Shown piece by piece: positions 53,001 through 63,344 of a stretch of DNA of 64,000 bases. The stretch spans positions 64,052,515 to 64,116,514 of the forward strand of contig CM075760.1 of NCBI GenBank assembly GCA_037974335.1, written 5' to 3'. The notes beneath the pieces are model-generated. The model made no database searches and was not told where the DNA came from. It worked only from the letters and a program-made list of their open reading frames with translations. Numbering within the stretch: the stretch's first letter is position 1; the number at the start of each line of letters is the position of its first letter. The stretch is from Prionace glauca (taxonomy: Eukaryota; Chordata; Chondrichthyes; Carcharhiniformes; Carcharhinidae). The position numbers and the translations under genes are program-made.

Positions 53001-53089
53001 GGAAGTGACTGGGAAGTGATGGGTTTGGGTTGTTTTTTTGTCAGGGATCAGGTCGTGGGAGAGGCGGGTTTAAGTGGAATGTTAGAATG

Positions 53090-53290
53090 GAACCAATATA
53101 ACAACCAACAGAAACACATTGGATCTGTTATAGTGACCAATGAGAACAAGCTGAAAGCTATCTAACCAATGAGAAAATGATGTGGTGGTCAGCTGACTCA
53201 GTATAAATAAGAAGCTGCTGGGGTTTGAGGAAGCTTGGAATGGCCCAGGGTGAGACTCTGTCTCCTCAATTTCATCAAGTCCTAACACCC
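53090..53290 (+). promoter_or_regulatory. Promoter-like stretch: three CCAAT words and a TATA box
   Basis: 'ggaaccaata' (53091), 'gtgaccaatgag' (about 53135) and 'ctaaccaatgag' (about 53163), then 'cagtataaataagaag' (about 53209). A donor-like 'cctcag/gtaatg' lies near 53302. It is oriented opposite to the GPCR, in its intron. It could be an LTR-type promoter fossil or a host promoter. Confidence 0.4.
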
Positions 53291-53582
53291 GCCGTATCCT
53301 CAGGTAATGAATTCAAAAAATTCACCTTCCATTGAGAGAAGTAATTTCTCTCCATGTCTGTATTAAATCTAACTGCTTCAGGTAATCGGGCTCTGCTTCT
53401 GGTTGTACTCTTGGCTCAAGCACTGGTGGATCTGCCCTGAAGGCAGTTCTGTGTTTTTTTTATATAATCCTAATGACCTGTCAACAACCCTGGACTCAGA
53501 TTGCCTTGAGGTTGGCAACAACAATAACTTCAAATAGGTCCCTTTTAGCTGTGTGTTTTATTTAAATTCATCAGCTGGCACA

Positions 53583-55090
53583 ATGCAAAACCATGATGTG
53601 GAGATGCCAGCGTTGGATTGGGGTAAGTACAGTAAGAAGTCTCACAACACCAGGTTCAAGTCCAACAGCAGTCCAAAGATGTGTGGGTTAGGTTCATTGG
53701 CTGTGCTAAAATTGCCACTTAGTGTCCTGGGATGTGTAGGTTAGAGGGATTAGCAGGTAAATGTGTAGGGATATGGGGATAGGGTCTGGGTGGGATTGTG
53801 TTCGGTGCAGACTCGATGGGCCGAAGGGCCTGTTTCTGCACTGTAGGGTTCTACAAAGAACAAAGAACAAAGAACAATCCAGCACGGGAAACAGGCCCTT
53901 CGGCCCAACGAGCCCGCGCCGCCACATCACCCCGCACCTATTCTACCCTGCATGGCTACGAATGGAACCCTACTCAGTCAGATTCAGGGAAGAAATAGTG
54001 TCAATTTGGTAAAAACCGATTAGCCTGAGAGCACATTTTTGGGGTGTGGGAGGAAACCGGAGCGCCCGGAGGAAACCCACGCAACCACAGGGAGAATGCG
54101 CAAACTCCCACAGACACAGGTCCAAATCCATGTGCCTGCACAGCCAGCAGTGCTAGTCACTGAGCTGTTGCGGCGCCCATCTACCGGTCCAGGATCAAGC
54201 ACACACACCGACACGAAGTTCTAGGCCACTCCTGGAACTTCCAAGAGCAGCCCAGGCACGACCCGCCGTGTGAATGCCCCTCGTTTGTCACGAGGTGGAC
54301 CTCCACCTGTGGTTCTATGTAGGTTTATTTGGCAGCAGAAGCTTTTGGAGCGCTGCCCCTTCATTCAGTGAGTGGAAGTTCTGCTCACAAACAGGGCATA
54401 TAAAGACACAAACTCAATTTACAAAATAGTGGTTGGAATGTGAGTCTTTACAGGTATCAAGCCTTAAAGATACAGACAATGTGAGTGGAGAGAGGGCCAA
54501 GCGCAGGTAGTAGAGGTGTGTATTGTCTCCAGCCAGGACAGCTCCTGAGATTTTGCAAACCCAAGATTGTCGATCACCAGGAATGTTCTCTTCCAGTTGG
54601 GCCATACTTCAGCAGTCACGGGCATTCAGCCTCAGATCTTCAGATAAGCGTTCTCTAAGGTGGCCTTCATGACACACAGCAGTGCAGGACCGCTGACCAG
54701 ACACTGATAGCCAACTCCCACACACACAAGTATAGCCTCAACCGTGATCTTGGGTTTATGTTGCATTATCTGTAGCTCCCACCACTTGCCTGGACTTGCA
54801 AAATCTCACTAACTGCCCTGGCTGGAGACAATACACAATTCTTTAACCTGTTTAACCCTCTCTCCATTCACATTGTCTGTGTCTTTCAGACTTGTTTATC
54901 CGTAAAGACTCACATTCCAACCATTATTTTGTTAATTGAGTTTGTGTCTTTACATGTCCTATTTTTGAACACAGCTCCTCACTCGCCTGAAGAAAGAACA
55001 ACATTCCAAAAGCCAATGGTGTCAAATAAACCTGTTGGATTTTAACCTGGGGTTGTGAGAGTTTGTACTGTGCTGACCACAATGCAAAAC
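53583..55090. repeat. Long inverted-repeat (fold-back) element interrupted by SINEs
   Basis: The left arm is 53583-53671 ('gatgtggagatgccagcgtt', 'ctcacaacaccaggtt') and continues at 54323-54560 after an insertion. The right arm, about 54790-55090, is its reverse complement ('aaccatta', 'gttggattttaacctggggt', 'gtttgtactgtgct'). Arms total about 300 bp. The centre (54560-54790) is unassigned. No transposase: non-autonomous. Confidence 0.75.
53680..54220. repeat. V-SINE-type SINEs inserted in the fold-back element
   Basis: A plus-strand 3' part (53695-53860, 'gatgggccgaagggcctgtt') abuts a minus-strand copy (53860-54215: 'agcacgggaaacaggccctt', 'ggagcgcccggaggaaaccc', 'gcgcaaactcccacagac'). 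Confidence 0.7.
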
Positions 55091-55461
55091 CTGTCGTGCC
55101 AATTACCAAGGCAACCCCTACGTTTTTGACCTCTGGACCAAATCTTACAACTTAAAGTTTCTGTGTATTCTGCAATAAAACATCTCAGCGTCAAACAAAA
55201 ACACATTTTAAGAGATTGCACACTTTTCCCCCTCCTACCGGTTTTCACAATTCTTTTTCATCTTCCTAAACATCTTTTACATCTTTACAAATTAAACCCC
55301 ACAACACAGGCAACATTATCATAGTGATCCGCGCGTTGTAGATGTGATAACTCAATAAGGACGCAGACCACAAGCATCAGTTGCAAACAGGGTAGAGCAG
55401 ACGGCAAGAGTGGCAGAGTTAAACATGGGCTACATCATTCATAATCAGTGGAGAAACTTAC

Positions 55462-55678
55462 CGGGGACACCAACAATAGCCAGGATTGGATAGTAAAAGT
55501 ATCGAATCAGTTTCAATACGTATTCAACACGCTTAGCTGTAGACAGCCAACCTTGAGACAGCAAGTAAAGTACCGAGTATAAACTCCTCTCAGTTGTTGT
55601 AACATTCAGATCTCTGCCCCTCAGATGCTGAACCATTATGGGATCGTCCAGATCTACCTTTCCTGGATACACCTCCAT
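55462..55678 (-). CDS. GPR139-like G-protein-coupled receptor, exon 1
   Basis: From the ATG at 55678 (MEVYPGKVDLDDPIMVQH) it encodes a 55-60 residue extracellular N-terminus with one N-glycosylation site (NVTT, residues 25-28). The first half of TM1 follows (YVLKLIRYFYYPILAIVGVP), ending at the strong donor 'ccccg/gtaagt'. With exon 2 TM1 becomes YYPILAIVGVPVNIITIVTL, the standard form. A second ATG (residue 15, MVQHLRGRD) and no others lie between it and TM1. Typical relatives have a shorter N-terminus, so the start is less certain than the splice site. Confidence 0.75.
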
Positions 55679-55689
55679 TGCAGAAAGCT

Positions 55690-56190
55690 TGCAATTTCTC
55701 TCTCCCAATGTTGATACCTCGACTCCCTCTCTGTGGAGCCGCTTATCACTGTGACACTCCCAATGACACCGTGCATAACTCCTTTATGAAGCCTGGATGG
55801 GAATGCTCCAGAGACACGATTAGGACTGGTTGAATTAATTCCGACATTAATTACAGTCACTGAACAAACAGGTTAATATTTTCCATTCAAAACATATTTT
55901 TGTCAATGCATCACAAAATAATTCTGGGTCTGTGTGATCGTTCCTAATGGAAGGAATTTTGGAAATGCCGGAAGGGTTGACCAGTATCTTTCAATGTTGC
56001 TGGGATATGGGATTGTGACCAAAAAAAGGAACACATTATGCAAAAGTCCCCCCAGCCTGTCCGTAAGGGAAAACATTTTAAACCTGGAAATGTAGAGCTC
56101 TCAGCATCGCATCAGTGAAAGAAATGGGGAAAGTCTGAACCCAAAATCTTGGAGAAATTAACTTGTGACTTCCGGCACCATGGGTGGGTC
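55690..56190. other. 5' flank of the GPCR, no promoter recognised
   Basis: AT-rich with no CpG cluster and no clear TATA or initiator layout. No repeat recognised until 56195. Confidence 0.4.
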
Positions 56191-56194
56191 CATT

Positions 56195-57170
56195 GTGATT
56201 TGTCATTTATATTAATGATTTGGATGAGAATTTAGGAGGCATGGTTACTAAGTTTTCAGTTGATACCAAGATTGGTGGCATAGTGGATAGTGAAAAAAAG
56301 GTTATCTCTAATTGTAATGGGATCTTGATCAATTGGGCCAGTGGATTGATGAATGACAGATGGAGTTTAATTTAGATGAATGCGAGGTGATGCATTTGAT
56401 AGATCGAACCAGGGCAGCACTTACTTAATGCTAAGGCATTGGGGACGGTTCGAGAACCAAGAAATCTGGGAGGGTACATGTTCATAGCTCCTCGAAAGTG
56501 GAGTCATAGTTGGGCTGAGTTATGAGGAATGAAATCAGCATACTTGGTTTCCTTGGTCAGAACAGCGAATAAAGGTGTTGCGACAACTTGTTGAAGTTGT
56601 ACAAGACATTGGTAAGGCCACACTCGGAATACTCTGTACAGCTCTGGTCACCCTGTTACAGGAAGGATATTATTAAACTACAAAGAGTTCAGAAAATATT
56701 CACTAGGAGGGTATAGGGACTTGATTGTTTGTGTTTTAAGGAGAAACGTGATAGACTGGAACTTTTTCCCGGCTGTGTAGAAAGCCTAGGGGTGACCTTA
56801 TGGAGGTCTACAAAAAAATGAGGGGCACAGATCAGCTAGTTCGTCAATATCTTTTCCCAAAAGTAGGGGAGTCTAAAACTCGAGGGAATAGGCCGAAGGT
56901 GAGAGGAGAATATGCAAATGGGTCTGGGTGGGCAATTGTTTCACACACAGGTTAGTGAGTGCCTGGAAAAGGTGCCAGAGGGAGTAGAGGTGTGTACAGT
57001 TTTGACAGTGAAAAAACATGATGTCAGTTAGATGGATAAGATAGATGAACATGGGTCAAATGCCGGCAATTGGGACTAGCTTAGCGGTGGATGAAAAAAG
57101 GCAGCATGGACAAGTTGGGCCGAAGGGCCTGTTTCCATGCTGTAAACCTCAATGACTCGATGATTTTCCG
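56195..57170 (+). mobile_element. CR1-like LINE 3' part, old
   Basis: Broken plus frames from the RT end ('ccaagattggtggca' region, W(Q)MEFNLDECEVMH-like) to the C-terminal region ('ggaaggatattattaaact', 'agggcacagatcagctagt'). The tail is 'gggccgaagggcctgtttcc' then 'ctgtaaacctcaatgactc'. Confidence 0.75.
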
Positions 57171-57317
57171 GCCGTGTTTGTTCCAATGCCAGAAAATCCC
57201 CGCCTGAGGTCATCGGACTTTTATATGATCTGTGTCTCGCCTGCCATGGGAATCATAATGGGCGGGATAGGACAATTCCATCCCGTGTTAATCAGCAGCA
57301 ATCCGTGTTTATATTAT

Positions 57318-57780
57318 AGAATCATAGAATTACAACCGTGCAGGAGGAAGTTATTTGGCCCATCGGGCCTGCACCAGTCCAAATGGGCCACAATAGTCCC
57401 AGCCAGACCCTATCCCATAACCCTCTGGAAGCCTCCTTCTCCCTCAGACACCCACTCAGCCTCTTTCAATCTCGGACACCTCAATCAGCCCTGCCCACCC
57501 TCAGCACCCCACCCACACCAGTCCCCCCCAGACTCCTCACTCACCCGCCCCACCCTCAAAACCCTACTCAACCCTGTCCCCCTCAGATCCCCACTCAGCC
57601 ACCTCCTCCTCAGGCTCCTCACACAACCACCCATACCATCAGAACCCAACTCAACCCCTCACCACTTAGACAGCCCACTTAGTTCCACTCCCACCTCAGA
57701 CACTCCTGTCAGCCCCCTCCCCCTACAAACCCCAGTTACTCAGCCCCGCTTCAGGCCTGAGGCTTGGCAGTGTCCATGAC
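57318..57780. repeat. LINE tail remnant and CCT-rich low-complexity stretch
   Basis: 57318-57420 resembles a reverse LINE tail ('gaattacaaccgtgcagga'). 57430-57780 is rich in 'cccactcagcc' and 'ccctcag' words without a strict period. The open frames across it have no protein character. Confidence 0.55.
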
Positions 57781-58510
57781 ACTGTCCACTTGTACTGACA
57801 CCTGTATTTCGCGCCTTGCTCCTGCGCGGAGAGTTGAGGAGGTTTATCTGCCTCGTGAGTTTGATATTGTCTGTAGTTAAAGACAGTATTGGGCTCTTCA
57901 AATTATCCCATAACACTCGTCACAATTTGAAAATTTGTCATCGATAATGTGCTTATGTGAAATACACCTCAGTCTCTTTGCTTCACCTCTTGGTTTGCAC
58001 CTCTGTTCTGTATGTGTTCTCTATCTAGCTTGTGGTATGCCTGCCTTGAAATTGTTTCATCGGACAATGTACAGAGATTCGTTCTCTCAATCCACGCTGT
58101 ATCGACTCTGATAGTGTTTTTAAGGGGCAGTGTAAAGGGAACTATTTCCTGCCCAGCACTGTCCTGCATCGGCCTCTGATGAAGCAGAGCCTTTGCTGTT
58201 TAGAATTATCTGAAACTCGTCAGTGAAGGACTAATTTATGAATGAAATCACCGATGTCTCCTCATTGTTCACTCATTCTGTCTCTGGATTTTATCATAAA
58301 AAGGCAGAGGTGAAGGTGTGGATCGCTGGGCGGATCGCTGGGTGGCGCAGTGACTCTTTCACGGATGGGCCTTGAGTTCAGCCACGTCCCACACATGACT
58401 GGGGGGACATGCCTGTCTGGGAAAGTAGGGTTTGTGGGGTGGGGGGGGGGGGGGGAGCGGACTCTATAATAGGGAAATGGAGCTGAGTTGATGGCTTTTA
58501 GAGAACGGAA
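57781..58510. other. No gene; poly-G run at 58437-58456
   Basis: Unassigned sequence between a LINE and the end of the IgM transcription unit. Confidence 0.45.
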
Positions 58511-58529
58511 TTAAGCCAAACCAGAGATG

Positions 58530-58998
58530 GTTAAATTTTTATTCAATGTTTATTTTAAAAATTCAGAGATTTTACAACGATTTTTTTTAAGTTAGAAAAG
58601 TGAAGATAATGATCGAACTTTACATTGAAAATAGAACACATGCACAGGGAATCCGTCAATATTTGTACATCTGTTACATACACTAGAAATAGAAAACAGG
58701 ACATTAATAGGAAGAACAATTAACAAATGTGAATAAGAAATAAAACAAATTTCTTATTTACACATGAAACTTGAACTCCGGGGAAACTATTTATCATAAT
58801 TACATTGTAACAAAAATGCCTCATACAATTTACACTGAAAACTGAAATAAAATCTAAGGTCGCCTCAGTTACAGATTCAGAATGATAAGCTGGGAGAATT
58901 TTACTGATACAGTCACGGAGAGCTGATATTGTAGTTGAGCCGTCCAGAGATCTTTATAATCAGCTGAGGGAAATCTTCAATGTCCAAAGTTCAACCCA
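58530..58998 (-). promoter_or_regulatory. IgM membrane-form 3' UTR with poly(A) signals
   Basis: Follows the stop in exon M2. On the minus strand AATAAA words lie at about 58551-58556 and 58537-58542, 440-460 bases after the stop. This is a fitting end for the membrane mRNA. Confidence 0.6.
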
Positions 58999-59007
58999 TC
59001 ATTTGAT
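58999..59007 (-). CDS. IgM heavy chain membrane exon M2 (Ile-Lys-stop)
   Basis: The acceptor 'tctattttacag' on the minus strand is followed by ATC AAA TGA. Joined to M1 it gives VTLVK-IK-stop, a cytoplasmic tail of a few residues like the K-V-K tail of other IgM. Only 9 coding bases. Confidence 0.8.
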   Translation of the reverse strand: MK

Positions 59008-59139
59008 CTGTAAAATAGAGGCAATATTGAAGCAGATGTTTCTGATGCGGGACATTAATGTTTTTAATCAGTGAAACAATGAGAGATTTTTCAAATCCAT
59101 TCTGCCAGTTTGAAATGTGAGTGAATTGAATCATCTCAC

Positions 59140-59267
59140 CTTCACCAGAGTGACGGCAGTGCTGTAGAAAATGCTCAGGAAGAACAGGACGATGAATGTG
59201 GAAGCGGTTGTCCAGATGTTGCTGTTATCATCCTGACTGTCTTCAATCCAGATGCGGTCGGTGGGGT
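59140..59267 (-). CDS. IgM heavy chain membrane exon M1 (transmembrane)
   Basis: 128 bp, acceptor 'tctgtcccccag' and donor 'gtgaag/gtgaga'. With the G from the CH4 internal donor it encodes 43 residues: an acidic linker ([17 protein letters not shown]) and the transmembrane segment ([20 protein letters not shown]) ending TLVK. The polar-patterned TM with TAST and FYST is the hallmark of membrane IgM, used to pair with signalling partners. It is spliced to CH4 when the secretory tail is skipped, giving the B-cell receptor form at the cell surface. Confidence 0.92.
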
Positions 59268-59835
59268 CTGGGGGACAGAGACCAGGAAATGGAATTAGAT
59301 TACTTTATTTATCCAGGGAATCTCATTGTTTTCTTTTCCCTGTTCTCCTTCATAAACTGTTCATTCATTCTGATGTCTAATTTTCAATGTATATCTCCTG
59401 TTAAATTCAGGACACTCAGTAACAGATCTCCATAACTATTTTCACACCTGATCCTTATTGGTATTCCTTGGAGAGTCCATGTCAGAAAGCACTGAAGGTG
59501 TTTTCTTGAGAATCAGTTCATTTTGAACTATTTGCCACGAACCCTTATTGAAGAATGTTTTGACTGATATAGAGGAACATTCCCCTGTCAATGATTTTTC
59601 CCACAGATGGTGACTGATCATTAAACAATGAATGCTGCTGTTTAAGATCTGGGATGTAATTTCCAATCTTTGCTGATTTACAGTGGAAATGTTTAGTAAA
59701 TCATGAGCTTAATTCAGTTTCTCAACGTGTTTGGCGGTGTTTTGAGAATTGTGATAGTTCTCGGTGTGTATGTCCATTCAATTTTATTCACACTTAAATT
59801 TTACTTTCATCATTTACCTGCCGTTTATATTTAAG
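59268..59835. other. IgM CH4-M1 intron, unique part
   Basis: AT-rich intronic bases. No repeat recognised. Confidence 0.5.
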
Positions 59836-59873
59836 ATTATGTGTGTGTCTGTATGCGTGTGTGTATGTGTGAG

Positions 59874-59953
<80 letters not shown>

Positions 59954-60812
59954 AACACTTCCTGAGCTGCATTAATTTTTGGTCCTGAGTTAATCTGTGT
60001 GTATGAGGGATTCATTTGTCTGTGTTTGTTGATTTGTGTAGTTGTGTGTCTGTGTATATAATTTATTCTTCAGACATTGTAGATAATTTGTAAAATTTGT
60101 ATAATTTATTCTTCAGACATTGTGGATATATGACTACTATTGTGTGAAGTCTCTGTATATTTATTAATGCCACTCTTAACGTGTGCTCGTGTTTCTGCCT
60201 ATTTCAATGTGTGAATTTCTGTCACTCGAGTAATGTTTCCTTTCCTTTCTGTGTGTGTCTGGTCTGTTAACATGTTATTGCATGTAAATCCGTGTTGATA
60301 GTTATTTTAACAATGTGTCAGCATATACCTGTGTTTCCATGTGTAGTATTGTGTCCCGTGGTGTTCTGTTCTGTATGAGCATGTGAATGTTTGCATCCAC
60401 ATGTTTGTGTGAAAAAGCTTTGCTCTCTGTTCCTCTATATGCAGTGTGTTAATATTGTTACACGTATTTCCCTGTATAAGTGATAATGTGTATAACATTG
60501 TGGGTCTCTATATTAGTATTCATTTCAGCGAGAACGTGTGAGAATATGCATTTGTTTGAGTGTGTGTATCTGTTTGTGTATGTTTTGGATCTGCATGCAT
60601 GTTATCTGTCCGCATTGTGTGTACACATGTATGTGTTTGTGTTTGTGTCTGTGTACCTAGTCACGTATGTTTAGGTAAGTGTGTACTTGTGTGTTTGTAT
60701 GTGGTTCTGCATGCGTTTATACATATTTGATAAGTTGTGTGCATGTTTTGTTTTGTGCCTTCTTGTACAAGTCCGTGTCTGTGTGTGCGGGTGTCTGCCC
60801 CCTTGTGCATGC

Positions 60813-60847
<35 letters not shown>

Positions 60848-61640
60848 CATGGTGCGTGTGGGACAGAGAGAGCGAAAGAGAAAGAGAGAGAGAGTATTTG
60901 TGTATGCATGTATTTTTGTTTGTATGTGTGTGGTCCATTAGTGTATTTGTGGGATCGGGCTTGTTTGAGTTCGTTTGTGCGTATATTGTGTGTTCTTCTG
61001 ATCCATGAAAGTGCATTTGTATTTCTGAATGTATGTGTTTTTGTTGTGTATGTATTTGAGTGTATTGTATATTTGTGAGATTCTGTGTCTGTATTTGAAT
61101 GTACCTGTCTATATTTCTGTGTGTGGGAATATGTGTATGCGTTTGTGTGTGTATATTAACATTCTGTATTCGTGTGCATATGTATGAGTATGTGTATTTG
61201 TGCAATTGTGTCCATGTGTCTGTGTGTGTGTATGCGTGTGTGTGTATGTGTGTATGAGTGTGTGAATGAGTGTGTGAGTGTGTAGTGTGTCTGTATGTGT
61301 GAGTGTGTGTATGTGAGAGTGTGTAGTGTGTCAGTGCTTGTGTGTGAGTGTGTGTGAGAGTGAGTGTGTGTATGCGTGTGTGTTTGTGTGTGTGTGAATG
61401 AGTGTGTGAGTGTGTAGTGTGTCTGTATGTGTGAGTGTGTGTGTGTGTATGTGTGTGTGAGTGTGTGTGTGTGAGAGTGAGTGTGTGTGTGATTGTGTGT
61501 GAATGTATAGTGTGTGTTTGTGCAGTGTGTGTAGTGTGTGAGTGTGTGAGTGTGTGAGTGTGTGAGTGTGTGAGTGTGTGAGTATGTGAGAGTGAGTGTG
61601 TGAGTGTTTGTGTGAGTGTGGGTGTGTACGCCTATGTATG
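59836..61640 (+). repeat. Extended TG/CA microsatellite region in the IgM intron
   Basis: A pure (TG)n run lies at about 59878-59952. From there to 61640 the sequence is saturated with tgtg, tgtat and gtgag words, densest at 61210-61620, where blocks of about 45 bp ('gtgtgagtgtgtagtgtgtc') recur. Since the gene is on the minus strand, the transcript is CA-rich. Apparent frames here are artefacts. Confidence 0.92.
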
Positions 61641-62720
61641 TATGTATAATTGTGACAGTTTTGGGCAGTTTTATCAGTGTGTGTATTTTTTTAACTGTTG
61701 CTCCAAGTTTCACCGACCATAGTGAAGTGAATATGATCCAGACAACCCGAATAATGGAACATATTTTCAATGTTTTGCTGGAGAAATGTATTTTATGTGA
61801 GGGGCACAGTGATATCAGGAGAGAGAATGAAATAATTGATTGATGCATCTCAGAGACCTCAAGGACAGAACAGTTAAAACCCGGGGAGGAATCTATGACT
61901 TGTTTAAATTTGTATCCTGGGAAATCAATGCCAGCACATGATTAAAAGGAACAAGAGTGTTGAGACATTTTAAAATTATGTTGCATTCATATAGATATAT
62001 TTCAATGATTAAGTTAATGATACTTCAAAATCTGTAGCAAGTAAACCGGAAACTAATTTGTACTGTTGGCAACTGGGTCGTTATAGTAGAGAACTGTTCC
62101 CTTCCAAACACGGGAGAGGGAGGAGAGTGAGCTCAGAGTTTCCCTCTCCCTACCCGGTGATACAATGTCCCTGATGGTTCTAACCACTGAGGAGGTAGAG
62201 GTGAGTGGATTAAATAATGACATTCCTCCTCTTTTCATTAGGAAGTTTTGGGACATGGATTAACTACTGCTCCTCCCCTCTCTTTGCTGGGTTAGTGGGA
62301 ATCCAGGAAGTTCACAATTTCACTCTCCCTCAATCCGATGGGGGGAATATTTCTCCATGTTTTTTGTGTGTGACCCTCACTTCAGTTCCCAGTGGGTGCG
62401 GTGCAGTAGCTTAAAGAGGTGGTCAATGAGAGAAACAGGGACACAGAGATCTAAATGTTGTGTTTGTGTGTCAGACATGTTAAAAATGTCGGAGTGTTTT
62501 CCCCTCAGCGGGAGGAAAGTCAGTGAAGATATTTTGCAGAATCCTGTAATGAATGTGCTCTACTCTATCCCTGACCCAGTGTCTATCTCCGCTGGGAGCA
62601 CTGGTTCAACAATGTTGGGTCCGAGACATGAAAATATCTGACTCAAAATCAAAGATATGGAAGTAAAACTGAAAAACAACCAATTAAACAATTGGGTATT
62701 TCATTGATCGTTAGAGGAAA
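61641..62720. other. IgM CH4-M1 intron, unique part
   Basis: Unassigned intron sequence. No gene or repeat recognised. Confidence 0.45.
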
Positions 62721-62725
62721 ATGTT

Positions 62726-62740
62726 TTTATTCTTTTTATT
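62726..62740 (-). terminator. Poly(A) signals of the secreted IgM mRNA
   Basis: Two AATAAA words on the minus strand (62735-62740 and 62726-62731), 28-42 bases after the secretory stop codon, close enough for a very short 3' UTR. Confidence 0.7.
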
Positions 62741-62767
62741 GTAGTTTTTAATGGAAGTGAGTGACTC

Positions 62768-63159
62768 TCATTGACATGAATTAACAGTGTCCATCAGTGC
62801 AAGGGAAATGTTCACAAAACTGGGTTTACCGCTGGATTTGTCAACTGTTCTGTTGATGATCTTCAAGGGGATGGCTTCATGTCCCACCACACAGGAGTAA
62901 GAAGCGCCGCTGGACCATTCCTCTGCTGCAATGGATAACAGGCTGTACATGAAGAAGGAGCTATCGCCGTTCTCCGCCACCACCTCGGTGTTCCTGTAGT
63001 TCCCGGGATTCACCGGCTTGTCGTTGACGGTCCATTTGACGAAGATCTCTCGGGGGGAGAAACCTCTCACTAAGCAGCTGAGGGAGACGAAACTCTGAGC
63101 GGAGACGTCTTCTGCCGAGGGCAGGAGGACAGAGACGACCGGTTCCCGCGGATTTGGGT
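62768..63159 (-). CDS. IgM heavy chain CH4 exon with secretory tail
   Basis: The acceptor 'attttctgcag' before 63159, phase 1 entry. It encodes a C1-set Ig domain: [18 protein letters not shown], Cys29 in [11 protein letters not shown], Trp43 in VKWTV, and Cys90 in YSCVVGHEA (numbered within the exon). N-glycosylation sites are NRT (103-105) and NIS (117-119). The tail is [20 protein letters not shown]-stop. The penultimate Cys and tail glycan are what IgM uses for polymer formation. Inside the exon at 62830/62829 lies the donor 'agcg/gtaaac', used to leave the tail out and join M1. The exon is intact. CH1-CH3 and the variable part must lie beyond 64000. Sharks carry many such clusters, so this may be one of several. 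Confidence 0.95.
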
Positions 63160-63344
63160 CTGCAGAAAATGTACAATAAATGTCAATAAACTGGAGAGTT
63201 CTGGAGACAATGAAACCACTGGTTAGATATGAGGAAAATGTGCTTCGCTTCTGATTTTAACTCTTCCCATTTTTGATTTGCAGCTTGGAGGGGAGGTGAA
63301 CACAATTTTTTTCTCAAATAACTCAGGAGGGGGCGGAGTGGAAA
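63160..63344 (-). other. IgM CH3-CH4 intron
   Basis: Unassigned intron sequence directly upstream of CH4. Confidence 0.6.

Larger units (their letters stand above)
50578..55461 (-). other. Intron of the GPR139-like gene
   Basis: A GT-AG intron of 4.9 kb, with donor 'ccccg/gtaagt' and acceptor 'cctgacag/tgaac'. It is filled by a LINE, SINEs, a second LINE fragment, a promoter-like stretch and a fold-back element, listed separately. Confidence 0.8.

Noticed and set aside
57174-57779. 201-residue Pro/Ser/His-rich frame
   Set aside because: Low-complexity CCT-rich DNA. No domain, no splice context, and it overlaps another equally long frame.
60480-61848. Cys/Val-rich or His/Thr-rich frames in the TG/CA region
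   Set aside because: Pure microsatellite translation (VCVCV, HTHTH). No coding evidence.
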